A DNA stretch of 6,479 bases from Pseudomonadota bacterium (GCA_023432075.1 JAEYVD010000779.1:1-6479); one strand, 5' to 3'. Counted from the first letter of the stretch, positions 1 through 6,479 are shown. The notes: generated from the sequence alone by a model not told the origin. Numbers and translations are program-made.

Positions 1-69
1 CGCGGATCGCCGGCAGGCCGCAAGCGCCGTGCCGCCATCGTCACTCACCCAGAACCACGCCAGACGCCC

Positions 70-1755
70 ATGCTCCTCGAGCAACAGAAACAGCTAATCT
101 CCCTGATCCAGGCCGCCGTCGCGCAAAGCCTGCCCGACGCCCAGCCCAACGTGCTGCTGGAACGCCCCAAGGTTGCCGCCCACGGCGACGTCGCCACCAA
201 CGTGGCCATGCAGCTTGCCAAGCCCGCGCGCCGCAATCCCCGCGAACTGGCCCAGGGCATCGTCGACGCCGTGATGGCCAATCCCGACGCCGCCGCGCTG
301 GTCGAGAGCGCCGAAGTGGCCGGTCCCGGCTTCATCAACCTGCGCATCACCCCGGCCGCGCGTCAGGCCGTGATCGCCGCGGTGGCCCAGCAGGGCGAGG
401 CCTACGGTCGCGCCCCGCGCCTGGGCGAAAAGATCCTGGTCGAATTCGTATCGGCCAACCCCACCGGACCGCTGCACGTGGGCCATGCCCGCCAGGCCGC
501 ACTGGGCGACGCGCTGTGCCGCCTGTACGACGCCGTCGGCTGGGACGTCACCCGCGAGTTCTACTACAACGACGCCGGCAACCAGATCCAGAACCTGGCG
601 ATCAGCGTGCAGGCGCGCGCCCGCGGCCTGACCACCGATTCGCCGGAATGGCCCGAAGACGGCTACAAGGGCGACTACATCGCCGATATCGCCCGCGACT
701 TCCAGGACGGCAAGACCATCCAGGCGTCCGACGGCGAGCCCGTCACCGCCACGGGCAACATCGACAACCTGGACGACATCCGCGCCTTTGCCGTGGCCTA
801 CCTGCGCCGCGAACAGGACCTGGACCTGCAGGCGTTCGGCCTGGCGTTCGACAACTACTACCTGGAAAGCTCGCTGTACACGTCCGGCCGCGTCGAAGCG
901 ACGGTCAAGGCGCTGATTGCCGGCGGCCACACCTACGAGGAAGGCGGCGCGCTGTGGCTGCGCACCACCGAACTGGGCACGGGCGACGACAAAGACCGCG
1001 TCATGCGTAAAAGCGAAGGCGGCTACACCTATTTCGTCCCGGACGTGGCCTACCACAAGGCCAAATGGGAGCGCGGCTTTCACCGCGCCGTAAACATCCA
1101 GGGCAGCGACCACCACGGCACCGTGGCCCGCGTGCGCGCCGGCCTGCAGGCGCTGGAAGAGGGCATCCCGAAGGATTACCCGTCGTACGTCCTGCACAAG
1201 ATGGTCAAGGTCATGCGCGGCGGCGAAGAGGTCAAGATCTCCAAGCGCGCCGGCAGCTATGTGACCATGCGCGACCTGATCGACTGGGTCGGCCGCGACG
1301 CGGTGCGCTACTTCCTGATCCAGCGCCGCGCCGACACGGAATTCGTGTTCGACGTGGACCTGGCCCTGTCCAAGAGCGACGAGAACCCCGTCTATTACAT
1401 CCAGTACGCCCACGCGCGCATCTGCTCGGTCATCAACAACGCGGGCATGCCGGCCGCCGACGTGGCCCAGGCCGACGCCGCGCTGCTGACCGCGCCGACC
1501 GAATTCGCGCTGATGCAGCGCCTGGCCGAATTCCCGCAAGTGGTGGCGCTGGCCGCCCAGGACCTGTCGCCGCACCACATTGCGTTCTGGCTGCGCGACT
1601 GCGCGTCGGACTTCCACGCCTGGTACAACGCCGAACGCGTGCTGGTCGACGACACCGCCGTGAAGCTGGCCCGCCTGCGCCTGGCCGCCACCACCCGCCA
1701 GGTGCTGGCAAACGGCCTGGCGCTCTTGGGCGTTTCCGCGCCCGAGCGGATGTAA
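70..1755 (+). CDS. argS: Arginyl-tRNA synthetase (class I)
   Basis: Cytoplasmic enzyme that charges tRNA-Arg with arginine using ATP. The 561-residue product is full length for bacterial ArgRS. Visible in order: an N-terminal Add-1 domain that contacts the tRNA D-loop (about residues 3-92, with [12 protein letters not shown] at its end); the class I catalytic core with the HIGH-type signature HVGH at 136-139 inside [19 protein letters not shown] at 346-351; the KMSKS-type loop KISKR at 389-393 followed by [10 protein letters not shown]; and the helical DALR anticodon-binding domain from about 440 to the end, closing with SAPERM. HVGH and KISKR differ from the textbook signatures but fall within the range normal for ArgRS. 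The ATG at 70 is kept because the protein then starts [10 protein letters not shown], just ahead of the Add-1 helix; no good Shine-Dalgarno precedes it. The SPOR gene follows after 9 bases, suggesting co-transcription. Confidence 0.98.
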   Translation: MLLEQQKQLISLIQAAVAQSLPDAQPNVLLERPKVAAHGDVATNVAMQLAKPARRNPRELAQGIVDAVMANPDAAALVESAEVAGPGFINLRITPAARQAVIAAVAQQGEAYGRAPRLGEKILVEFVSANPTGPLHVGHARQAALGDALCRLYDAVGWDVTREFYYNDAGNQIQNLAISVQARARGLTTDSPEWPEDGYKGDYIADIARDFQDGKTIQASDGEPVTATGNIDNLDDIRAFAVAYLRREQDLDLQAFGLAFDNYYLESSLYTSGRVEATVKALIAGGHTYEEGGALWLRTTELGTGDDKDRVMRKSEGGYTYFVPDVAYHKAKWERGFHRAVNIQGSDHHGTVARVRAGLQALEEGIPKDYPSYVLHKMVKVMRGGEEVKISKRAGSYVTMRDLIDWVGRDAVRYFLIQRRADTEFVFDVDLALSKSDENPVYYIQYAHARICSVINNAGMPAADVAQADAALLTAPTEFALMQRLAEFPQVVALAAQDLSPHHIAFWLRDCASDFHAWYNAERVLVDDTAVKLARLRLAATTRQVLANGLALLGVSAPERM

Positions 1756-1764
1756 CATCGGTTC

Positions 1765-2481
1765 ATGGCAACCAAGCGCAAATCCACCCGCCGTTCCTCC
1801 GGCGAAAGCGGCAGCACCCTGTACGGGGCGCTGGCCGGTCTGCTGATCGGGCTGATCGTCGCCGCCGTCGTCGCGTTTTATGTCACCAAGGCGCCCGTTC
1901 CCTTCGTGGACCGGGCCAGCCGCCAGGGCGATACGGGCAAGCTGCCCGATCCGCGCTCGGCGCCGGACCCCAACGCGGGCCTCTACGGCCGGGACGGGGC
2001 GGCGGGCGCCCCGCCCACCGGTCCCACCGCCACCGCGCCGGCCCCGCTGCCGGGCGCAGGCGCGCCGGGCAAGGGCGACGAGACGCCCGCCAAGCTGGAC
2101 GACCTGGGTGCGCTGATTGCCACGCTGCCCACGTCCCGGCCCCCCGCGGCCGCCCCGGCGGCCCCCGCCGCCACCGCGTCCGCGCCCACGCCCATCTCCA
2201 AGGCTGCTCCCACGGCGACGGCCTCGGCCAAGCCTGCCGCCCCCGCTGCCACGGGCACGTACTACCTGCAAGCGGGCGCCTTCCGCGGCGAAAACGACGC
2301 CGAATCGCTCAAGGCGCGCATCATTCTGCTGGGCCTGCCGGTCGCGGTACAGAAGGCGGAATTGAACGGCAAGCCCATCAACCGCGTCCGCGTCGGTCCG
2401 TTTGCCCGCCTGGACGACATGAACCGGGCGCGCGGCCGCCTGGGCGAGAACAAGATCGAAACCGCCGTGGTGCGCCAGTAA
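1765..2481 (+). CDS. Membrane-anchored SPOR-domain protein (FtsN-like layout)
   Basis: Predicted inner-membrane protein of 238 residues with the bitopic layout of FtsN and related SPOR proteins. A short basic cytoplasmic tail (KRKSTRR) precedes one membrane helix at about 19-40. A long, low-complexity Ala/Pro/Thr linker runs from about 55 to 163 in the periplasm, and the SPOR domain occupies about 164-238 (starting TYYLQAGAF, with RVRVGPF at 207-213 and ending ETAVVRQ). SPOR domains bind septal peptidoglycan stripped of stem peptides, so a role in division or wall maintenance is likely. The start is 9 bases after the argS stop with only a weak GAGCGGA upstream, so translation may be coupled to argS. 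Whether this is the organism's essential FtsN or an accessory SPOR protein cannot be settled here, so no symbol is given. Confidence 0.9.
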   Translation: MATKRKSTRRSSGESGSTLYGALAGLLIGLIVAAVVAFYVTKAPVPFVDRASRQGDTGKLPDPRSAPDPNAGLYGRDGAAGAPPTGPTATAPAPLPGAGAPGKGDETPAKLDDLGALIATLPTSRPPAAAPAAPAATASAPTPISKAAPTATASAKPAAPAATGTYYLQAGAFRGENDAESLKARIILLGLPVAVQKAELNGKPINRVRVGPFARLDDMNRARGRLGENKIETAVVRQ

Positions 2482-2547
2482 GTGCACGCGGCGGCTCGTT
2501 TTGCATTGAACTAATCCGGCCCCGGGCCTGTCTGTAGCCTTTTATTC

Positions 2548-2552
2548 AGGAA
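2548..2552 (+). promoter_or_regulatory. Ribosome binding site of dsbA
   Basis: AGGAA sits 8 bases upstream of the dsbA ATG. It is the clearest Shine-Dalgarno on this part of the + strand; argS and the SPOR gene lack a comparable one. It fixes the start that exposes the complete signal peptide. Confidence 0.7.
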
Positions 2553-2560
2553 CCTCACCC

Positions 2561-3193
2561 ATGCTGTCCCCCAAGCTCATCCGCATCCTGGCAGCCGCCG
2601 CGCTGACCGCCACCGCGTTTTTCAGCCCGGCCAGCCACGCGCAAGGCGCCCAGCAGTACGTGCCGATCAATCCGCCGCTGCCGTCGGACACCCCGGGCAA
2701 GATCGAGGTCCTGGAATTCTTTGCCTACTCGTGCCCGCACTGCGCCGCCATGGAACCCATGGTTGAAGACTGGGCCAAGACCGCGCCGTCCGACGTCGTT
2801 CTCAAGCAAGTGCCGATCGCCTTCAACGCGGGCATGAAGCCGCTGCAGCAGCTGTACTACACGCTGCTGGCCCTGGACCGCCCCGACCTGCACCCCAAGG
2901 TCTTCACGGCCATCCACGGCGAGCACAAGCGCCTGTTCGACAAGAAGGCCATGGGTGAGTGGATCGCCACCCAGGGCGTGGATCGCGCCAAGTTCGACTC
3001 GGTGTTCGATTCGTTCAGCGTGCAGACCCAGGTGCAGCGCGCCAACCAGCTCGCCGAGGCCTACCGCATTGAAGGCACCCCGTCGTTCGCCGTGGGCGGC
3101 AAGTTCATGACCTCGCCGGTCATGGCGGGCAACAGCTACGAAGGCGCCTTGAAGCAGGTGAACGCGCTGATCCCGATGGCGCGCGCCAAGTAA
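2561..3193 (+). CDS. dsbA: Periplasmic thiol:disulfide oxidoreductase DsbA
   Basis: Introduces disulfide bonds into proteins newly exported to the periplasm and is itself reoxidised by the membrane protein DsbB, which is not in this window. The 210-residue precursor has a Sec signal peptide (KLIR, then a hydrophobic Ala-rich stretch at 9-22, with a probable signal peptidase I site after SHA at 25-27). The mature protein has a thioredoxin fold: the active site SCPHC (CPHC at 58-61) follows strand [10 protein letters not shown], a helical insertion spans about 65-160, and the cis-proline loop is GTPSF with Pro174. The two active-site cysteines are the only cysteines, as expected of a simple DsbA. 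CPHC is the classic DsbA dipeptide rather than the CGYC of DsbC-type isomerases. An AGGAA Shine-Dalgarno at 2548-2552 lies 8 bases before the ATG, supporting this start. A 79-base gap separates it from the SPOR gene and a terminator follows. Confidence 0.95.
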   Translation: MLSPKLIRILAAAALTATAFFSPASHAQGAQQYVPINPPLPSDTPGKIEVLEFFAYSCPHCAAMEPMVEDWAKTAPSDVVLKQVPIAFNAGMKPLQQLYYTLLALDRPDLHPKVFTAIHGEHKRLFDKKAMGEWIATQGVDRAKFDSVFDSFSVQTQVQRANQLAEAYRIEGTPSFAVGGKFMTSPVMAGNSYEGALKQVNALIPMARAK

Positions 3194-3216
3194 TCCGCGG
3201 CAAACGCTGCAATGCA

Positions 3217-3253
3217 AACGCCCCGAGCCTTTCCAGGCCGGGGCGTTTTTCTT
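3217..3253 (+). terminator. Intrinsic terminator after dsbA
   Basis: Left arm AACGCCCCGAGCCT and right arm AGGCCGGGGCGTT pair over 13 base pairs with one bulged A and a TTCC loop, followed directly by a T-run ending TTTTTCTT. This is a textbook Rho-independent terminator for the argS–SPOR–dsbA group. It lies between convergent genes. Read on the - strand the stem is followed only by a short T-run (GTTTGC), so it may also stop metC transcripts, though less efficiently. Confidence 0.92.
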
Positions 3254-3275
3254 CAGCCGTCTCGCAGCCGCGCGG

Positions 3276-4469
3276 CTATTCCTTGACGGACGCGGCCTGC
3301 TCGAAGGCCTGCGTCAGGTCGGCGATGATGTCTTCCGGCGATTCCAGCCCGATGTGCAGGCGCACGACGGGATTTTCGCCTTCGCCCCAATAGCGGTGCT
3401 TGGACAGGTCCTTCGGCGAAACCAGCTGCACCAGGCTTTCATAGCCGCCCCACGAGAAGCCGATGCCAAAGAGCGTCAGTGCATCGACAAAGCGGCGCGC
3501 GGCGGCCGGGGACAGGGCCAGTTCAGCCGACAACATGCCGTTCGACCCCGTGCAATCGCGCTTCCACAAATCGTGGCCGGGATCCTTCGGCCAGGCCGGA
3601 TGGAAGAGGCGCACGGTCTCGGGACGGGCGTTCAGGAATTCGCACACCTGCATGGCGTGGCGCGCATGCTGGGCCATGCGGATGGGCATGGTGCGTACGC
3701 CGCGCAACGCCAGCCAGGCGTCGTCCGCGCTGATGGAATAGCCCATCGCATATTGCGTGCGGTTCAGCTTGCGTGCGATGCCTTCGTCGTTGGTGACCAC
3801 GGCGCCCAGCATCAGGTCGGAGTGCCCGCCCACATACTTGGTGCCCGCGATGACCGAGACCTGCGCGCCCAGCGTCAGCGGCCGGTAGATGTAGCCCGAG
3901 CCCCAGGTGTTGTCGGTGGCCAGCACCAGCCCGTGGCGCTGCGCGACGGCGGCCATGGCGCCCATGTCCAGCATCTCAAAGAGCAGGGAACCCGGCGATT
4001 CCACGTACAGCAGCGTGGTGTTGGGCCGCACCAGCGCGTCGATGTCCTCACCCGCCGCAAAGTACGTGATTTCGATGTTCATGCGCTTGAGCACCGCATC
4101 GTCCAGCTCGCGCATCGGACCGTACACACTGTCCGAGATCAACGCGTGATCGCCCGCCGAGCACAACGCCATCATGACCATGGTCATGGCCGACAGGCCC
4201 GAGGGCGCCAGATAGCAATGCGTACCGCCTTCGAGCTGCGTGAACACCTCTTCCAGCGCGGCATGCGTGTCCATGCCCATGCGCCCGTACGTCGACGCCC
4301 GCCCGCCGGCCGCCTTGCTGCGCTGTGCGTTTTCCAATGCGGCGATGTTGGCAAAGCGCACCGTGCTGGCCCGCATGGGCGGCAGCGGCACCGGCGCCGT
4401 GCCGGTCTCGGGGTTGAACGGGGCCGTGCCCGCATGCTGGAGAACCGTGTCGATGTGTTTGGTAGGCAT
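3276..4469 (-). CDS. metC: Cystathionine beta-lyase (PLP-dependent)
   Basis: Cleaves cystathionine to homocysteine, pyruvate and ammonia in the cytoplasm, the step before methionine synthase. The 397-residue product is typical of the Cys/Met-metabolism PLP enzymes (fold type I). Active-site residues visible: YGR at 61-63, which contacts the cofactor phosphate of the neighbouring subunit; Tyr116 in SVYGPMR, the stacking tyrosine; Asp186 in TDNTWGSG, which pairs with the pyridine nitrogen; Lys211 in AGTKYVGGHSD, the Schiff-base lysine; FSWGGYESL with Trp340; and Arg370 in VRLHIGLE, the carboxylate-binding arginine. The SWGGYESL motif favours a beta-lyase over cystathionine gamma-synthase. The ATG at 4469 is chosen because MPTKHIDT matches where the family begins; an in-frame TTG at 4502 would add 11 residues unlike the family. 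Neither start has a strong Shine-Dalgarno. The gene lies 58 bases downstream of the nitroreductase gene on the same strand, probably in one transcript. Confidence 0.92.
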   Translation of the reverse strand: MPTKHIDTVLQHAGTAPFNPETGTAPVPLPPMRASTVRFANIAALENAQRSKAAGGRASTYGRMGMDTHAALEEVFTQLEGGTHCYLAPSGLSAMTMVMMALCSAGDHALISDSVYGPMRELDDAVLKRMNIEITYFAAGEDIDALVRPNTTLLYVESPGSLLFEMLDMGAMAAVAQRHGLVLATDNTWGSGYIYRPLTLGAQVSVIAGTKYVGGHSDLMLGAVVTNDEGIARKLNRTQYAMGYSISADDAWLALRGVRTMPIRMAQHARHAMQVCEFLNARPETVRLFHPAWPKDPGHDLWKRDCTGSNGMLSAELALSPAAARRFVDALTLFGIGFSWGGYESLVQLVSPKDLSKHRYWGEGENPVVRLHIGLESPEDIIADLTQAFEQAASVKE

Positions 4470-4527
4470 CTTGTAGAGGGGCGACAAAACCGGGAAACCC
4501 AAACCATATCAGGACGCGGCGGGAATT

Positions 4528-5235
4528 TCAGCCGATCCAGTGCACCGTCTCGGACAAATCCGCACGGCGGGTGCGGTAGCTGTTGGCAGGATGCGCCGTG
4601 TCCTCAAACCCGAACGAGATGCCGCAGACCACGCGCCGGCCGGGTCCGATGCCCAGCACTTCACGCAGCACCTCGGGATACATCGCCAGCGACGCCTGGG
4701 CCACGGTCGCCACGCCATTGGCTTGCGCGGCCAGCAGGAAATTGGCGACATAGCCGCCGCAGTCCATGGCGCCGTATTCGCCCAACGCCTCGTCGGTCGT
4801 GATGATGGCGACGTGCGGGGCATCGAAGAGGGCGAAGTTGCGCATTTCCTGCCGGCGATAGGCCTCGCGGTCGCCGCGCGGCACGCCCACGGCACCGTAC
4901 AGCTGAAAACCGGACTCGCGGCGGCGGGCCAGGTATTCGTCGCGGTATTCGCGCGGGAACGGGAAATCAGGCTTGAAGCCTTCGACCTGCGCGCGGCGCT
5001 CGAGCGCATCGCGCAGGCGCCGGGTGGCGTCGCCCTCGGTGATCGTCACCTGCCACGGCTGGCAGTTGCACCAGGAGGCCGTACGCTGCGCGAGGGTCAG
5101 AATGCGCTCGACCGTGGCGCGGGGCACGGGCTCTGGCAGAAAGGCCCGGCAACTGTGGCGGGCCAGCAGCCAGTCCTCGAGTGCGGCATCGGCGGGCGGG
5201 TTGACGGCGTTCTGGGGTTGGGCGGCAACGGTCAT
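4528..5235 (-). CDS. Nitroreductase-family FMN oxidoreductase
   Basis: Probable cytoplasmic flavoprotein that uses NAD(P)H to reduce nitroaromatics, quinones or related compounds; the natural substrate is unknown. The 235-residue protein carries the family's features: an FMN-phosphate-binding segment RHSCRAFLPEPVP at 26-38, the ASWCNCQPWQV block at 53-63, a longer central insertion with FPFPREYRDEY at 91-101 typical of the PnbA-like branch, the helix and loop GYVANFLLAAQANGVATVAQ at 161-180 that contacts the flavin, and an Arg-rich end (YRTRRADL) that closes over the phosphate. There is no signal peptide. AGGAGA at 5246-5251 (read on the - strand) lies 10 bases before the ATG and supports the start. 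It appears to lead a two-gene unit with metC and is divergent from the LysE-type exporter. Confidence 0.9.
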   Translation of the reverse strand: MTVAAQPQNAVNPPADAALEDWLLARHSCRAFLPEPVPRATVERILTLAQRTASWCNCQPWQVTITEGDATRRLRDALERRAQVEGFKPDFPFPREYRDEYLARRRESGFQLYGAVGVPRGDREAYRRQEMRNFALFDAPHVAIITTDEALGEYGAMDCGGYVANFLLAAQANGVATVAQASLAMYPEVLREVLGIGPGRRVVCGISFGFEDTAHPANSYRTRRADLSETVHWIG

Positions 5236-5245
5236 GGTCGGTCTG

Positions 5246-5251
5246 TCTCCT
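5246..5251 (-). promoter_or_regulatory. Ribosome binding site of the nitroreductase gene
   Basis: Read on the - strand this is AGGAGA, 10 bases upstream of the ATG at 5235. It is a good anti-Shine-Dalgarno match and makes this start more likely than any internal one. Confidence 0.65.
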
Positions 5252-5271
5252 GTCCTCTTCGGCTTTGACCT

Positions 5272-5277
5272 TATGAT
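5272..5277 (+). promoter_or_regulatory. Possible -10 element for the exporter gene
   Basis: TATGAT matches five of six bases of the sigma-70 -10 consensus and stands out in otherwise GC-rich DNA. No good -35 lies 17 bases upstream; a TTGACC at 5265-5270 is too close to serve. If used, transcription would start around 5284, inside the ACTAGCC repeats, placing them in the 5' leader of the exporter mRNA. This is a tentative call. Confidence 0.25.
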
Positions 5278-5280
5278 GCC

Positions 5281-5364
5281 ACTAGCCGCGCGCCACTAGC
5301 CATGCGCGACTAGCCTTGCGCGGCTTGCCGAACGCCGCTGGCCGTGCGTTGCTGTTCCGTCACC
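5281..5364. repeat. 14-base tandem repeat built on ACTAGCC, decaying to the right
   Basis: ACTAGCC occurs at 5281, 5295 and 5309, exactly 14 bases apart. The second and third full units are ACTAGCCATGCGCG and ACTAGCCTTGCGCG, differing at one base; the first, ACTAGCCGCGCGCC, is slightly diverged. The same period continues in weaker form as GCTTGCCGAACGCC (5323), GCTGGCCGTGCGTT (5337) and GCTGTTCCGTCACC (5351), ending just before the exporter's ribosome binding site. The array fills most of the 140-base gap between two divergent genes, so it could be a multi-site binding region, a leader element or simply slippage-generated repeats. Confidence 0.75.
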
Positions 5365-5375
5365 AAAGAGACTCC

Positions 5376-6002
5376 ATGCTGCCCCTAGACACCCTCATCG
5401 CATTCTTTGGCATTGCCGTGCTGCTGGCGCTGACGCCGGGGCCGGACAACCTTTTCGTGCTGATGCAGTCCGCCATCTGGGGACGCAAGGCGGGCATGTT
5501 CGTGGTGCTGGGGTTGTGCACGGGACTGCTGGGACATACCGCAGCTGTGGCGGTGGGCCTGGCCGCGGTGTTCGCCGCCTCGCCCATCGCATTCACCGTG
5601 CTCAAGCTGGCGGGCGCGGCCTATCTGGCGTATCTGGCCTGGCAGATCCTGCGTGCCCCCGTGGAGGCCGAGGCCGGCAAGCGTCCCGAACCCATGCGGC
5701 CCGGCGCGCTGTACCGCCGCGGCATCGTCATGAACCTGACCAACCCCAAGGTGCTGCTGTTCTTCTTTGCCTTCCTGCCGCAGTTCACGTCGCCGCGGCT
5801 AGGACCGGTGGGGCTGCAGACCATGCAGCTGGGCGCGGTATTCATCGTGTCGACGCTGCTGGTGTTTGGCGCGATTGCGTTCTTTTCGGGCGCATTTGGC
5901 GAACTGCTGCAGCGCTCGGTTACGGCCAAGCGCTGGCTGAACCGCATCGCCGCGCTGGTGTTCGTGGGACTGGCCGTGCGGCTGGCGACGGCGTCACGCT
6001 AG
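5376..6002 (+). CDS. LysE/RhtB-family exporter
   Basis: Predicted inner-membrane exporter of the LysE/RhtB superfamily, whose characterised members export amino acids such as lysine, threonine or homoserine, driven by the proton gradient. The 208-residue length is typical. The family signature TPGPDN is at 20-25 at the end of the first membrane helix, followed by the conserved Gly-containing stretch (WGRKAG, then GLCTGLLGH at 46-54), and NPKVLLFF at 123-130 opens a central helix. About six hydrophobic segments are visible (roughly 5-20, 41-67, 70-92, 117-137, 149-175, 188-205). The ATG at 5376 is chosen because AAAGAG lies 5 bases upstream at 5365-5370 and the protein then starts directly with the first helix; an in-frame TTG at 5316 would add 20 residues encoded by the repeat region. 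The substrate cannot be deduced from sequence. Divergent from the nitroreductase gene and convergent with the hydrolase gene. Confidence 0.92.
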   Translation: MLPLDTLIAFFGIAVLLALTPGPDNLFVLMQSAIWGRKAGMFVVLGLCTGLLGHTAAVAVGLAAVFAASPIAFTVLKLAGAAYLAYLAWQILRAPVEAEAGKRPEPMRPGALYRRGIVMNLTNPKVLLFFFAFLPQFTSPRLGPVGLQTMQLGAVFIVSTLLVFGAIAFFSGAFGELLQRSVTAKRWLNRIAALVFVGLAVRLATASR

Positions 6003-6013
6003 ACGCAGCGCGT

Positions 6014-6037
6014 TGCCGCGGGCCACGCGCCGCGGCA
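6014..6037. repeat. Inverted repeat, possible hairpin after the exporter gene
   Basis: TGCCGCGG at 6014-6021 and CCGCGGCA at 6030-6037 are perfect 8-base arms around an 8-base loop, starting 11 bases past the exporter stop. No T-run follows on either strand, so it is not a classical intrinsic terminator. It could stabilise the mRNA 3' end or be chance in GC-rich DNA. Confidence 0.5.
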
Positions 6038-6040
6038 CAC

Positions 6041-6066
6041 GCATCCGGCCACCGTTGGCCGGATGC
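6041..6066. repeat. Perfect 11-base inverted repeat, possible bidirectional hairpin
   Basis: GCATCCGGCCA at 6041-6051 and TGGCCGGATGC at 6056-6066 are perfect complements around a CCGT loop. The stem is strong and lies between convergent genes, where a shared transcription end is expected, but no T-run follows on either strand. The right arm overlaps the first unit of the adjacent 15-base tandem repeat. Confidence 0.65.
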
Positions 6067-6113
6067 CCGTTGGCCGAATGCCCGTTGGCCGAATACCGGG
6101 TGCCCGAATCAAG
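6054..6113. repeat. 15-base tandem repeat, three units plus a degenerate fourth
   Basis: Units GTTGGCCGGATGCCC (6054), GTTGGCCGAATGCCC (6069) and GTTGGCCGAATACCG (6084) follow head to tail. The first two differ at one base and the third at three from the second. A poorer fourth unit (GGTGCCCGAATCAAG, 6099-6113) runs over the stop codon of the hydrolase gene at 6109-6111. Fifteen is a multiple of three, so units could be added without shifting a reading frame, although the three good units lie outside both annotated genes. Confidence 0.8.
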
Positions 6114-6479
6114 CAGCCTTGAACCGCACGATGCCGTCGGCATCCTGCGCCCGCGTGAGCTTGCCTTCAAAGTACAGGGCATGCAGATGCGCCAGCGCCT
6201 CGCCCATCGCGAAGGTCAGCTGGTGCAGATCCAGCTTGCGCTTGAACAGCACTGGCACGATGTCCGAGGTCGATTGCGGCTGCACCGCACAGGCTTCCAG
6301 CACCTCGGCCAGCCGGTCGCGATGATGCTCGTGCTGCTGCGTGATGCGTTCGTGCAGGCCCTTGAACGGGCGGCCGTGCGACGGCAGCACCAGCGTGTCG
6401 CGGGGCAGGCCGTCATAGCCGTGCAGCGACCGCAGATACAAAGGCAGCGGATTGGCGTCGGGTTCGTAATCGAACACGC
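6109..6479 (-). CDS. Metallo-beta-lactamase-fold hydrolase, C-terminal part
   Basis: Partial gene whose 5' end lies beyond the right edge of the window; about 123 codons are visible, ending in TGA at 6109-6111. The visible part reads as the end of an MBL-fold metal hydrolase: an EPDANPLPLYLRSL segment, then DTLVLPSHGRPFKGLHERI, where the SHG histidine is a probable metal ligand, an HHRDRL helix, and a C-terminal winged-helix-like module with FAMGEALAHLHALYFEGKL. This matches the layout of glyoxalase II-like or LACTB2-like hydrolases common in betaproteobacteria. The N-terminal HxHxDH metal motif is outside the window, so substrate and catalytic competence cannot be judged. A GTG at 6477 reads as an internal valine, not a start. 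Convergent with the exporter gene. Confidence 0.85.
   Translation of the reverse strand, partial: VFDYEPDANPLPLYLRSLHGYDGLPRDTLVLPSHGRPFKGLHERITQQHEHHRDRLAEVLEACAVQPQSTSDIVPVLFKRKLDLHQLTFAMGEALAHLHALYFEGKLTRAQDADGIVRFKAA

Noticed and set aside
1..69. Search for a promoter, RNA gene or end of a gene before argS
   Set aside because: Only short GC-rich pairings such as CGGCA at 11-15 with TGCCG at 30-34 are present, and there is no consensus promoter or Shine-Dalgarno; nothing can be supported.
2120..2260. Low-complexity GC-rich stretch that looks like a repeat
   Set aside because: It is the Ala/Pro/Thr linker of the SPOR protein in frame, with irregular units, and is normal for FtsN-like proteins.
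94..2487. A 797-codon open frame on the - strand opposite argS and the SPOR gene
   Set aside because: It is a by-product of GC-rich codon use on the + strand, where stops are rare in this antisense frame. The translation is Gly/Arg/His/Val-rich with no recognisable domain, and the opposite strand carries clearly conserved proteins throughout.
1065..2537. A 490-codon + strand frame overlapping argS and the SPOR gene
   Set aside because: It is rich in Arg, Pro and Gly, typical of a shifted frame in high-GC DNA, and crosses two well-supported genes.
2501..2540. Possible promoter before dsbA (TTGCAT or TTGAAC followed by TGTAGCCT)
   Set aside because: No -10-like hexamer is found at 16-18 bases from either candidate -35, so the evidence is too weak to annotate; dsbA may be read from upstream or from a promoter that does not match consensus.
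3354..4802. A 482-codon + strand frame opposite metC and the nitroreductase gene
   Set aside because: Antisense shadow of two genes with intact catalytic motifs; its own translation is compositionally biased (His, Arg, Gly, Ala) and has no recognisable motif.

Overview
The window is ordinary, high-GC bacterial chromosome. Its proteins (DsbA with an SCPHC active site, a cystathionine beta-lyase beginning MPTKHIDTVLQ, an ArgRS ending in SAPERM) and the gene order argS – SPOR protein – dsbA look like a betaproteobacterium of the Alcaligenaceae, close to Achromobacter or Bordetella. That placement is recognition from memory, not a search result. There are no RNA genes, insertion sequences, CRISPR arrays or phage genes.

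Left part (1-3253, + strand): argS (arginyl-tRNA synthetase), then after 9 bases a single-pass membrane protein with a C-terminal peptidoglycan-binding SPOR domain, then after 79 bases dsbA (periplasmic disulfide oxidase). A strong hairpin with a T-run closes this group. Middle part (3276-5235, - strand): a FMN nitroreductase-family gene followed downstream by a metC-type cystathionine beta-lyase, 58 bases apart and probably co-transcribed. Right part: a LysE/RhtB-family exporter (5376-6002, +), divergent from the nitroreductase across 140 bases, and the C-terminal part of a metallo-beta-lactamase-fold hydrolase (6109 to the window end, -), convergent with the exporter.

The genes form housekeeping modules rather than one pathway: translation (argS), cell envelope and division (SPOR protein), periplasmic protein folding (dsbA), sulfur amino acid metabolism (metC) next to a flavin reductase, and amino acid or metabolite export. 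I found no convincing undescribed system. The least explained DNA lies in two gaps: a 14-base tandem repeat built on ACTAGCC between the nitroreductase and exporter genes, and two perfect hairpins plus a 15-base tandem repeat between the exporter and the hydrolase.
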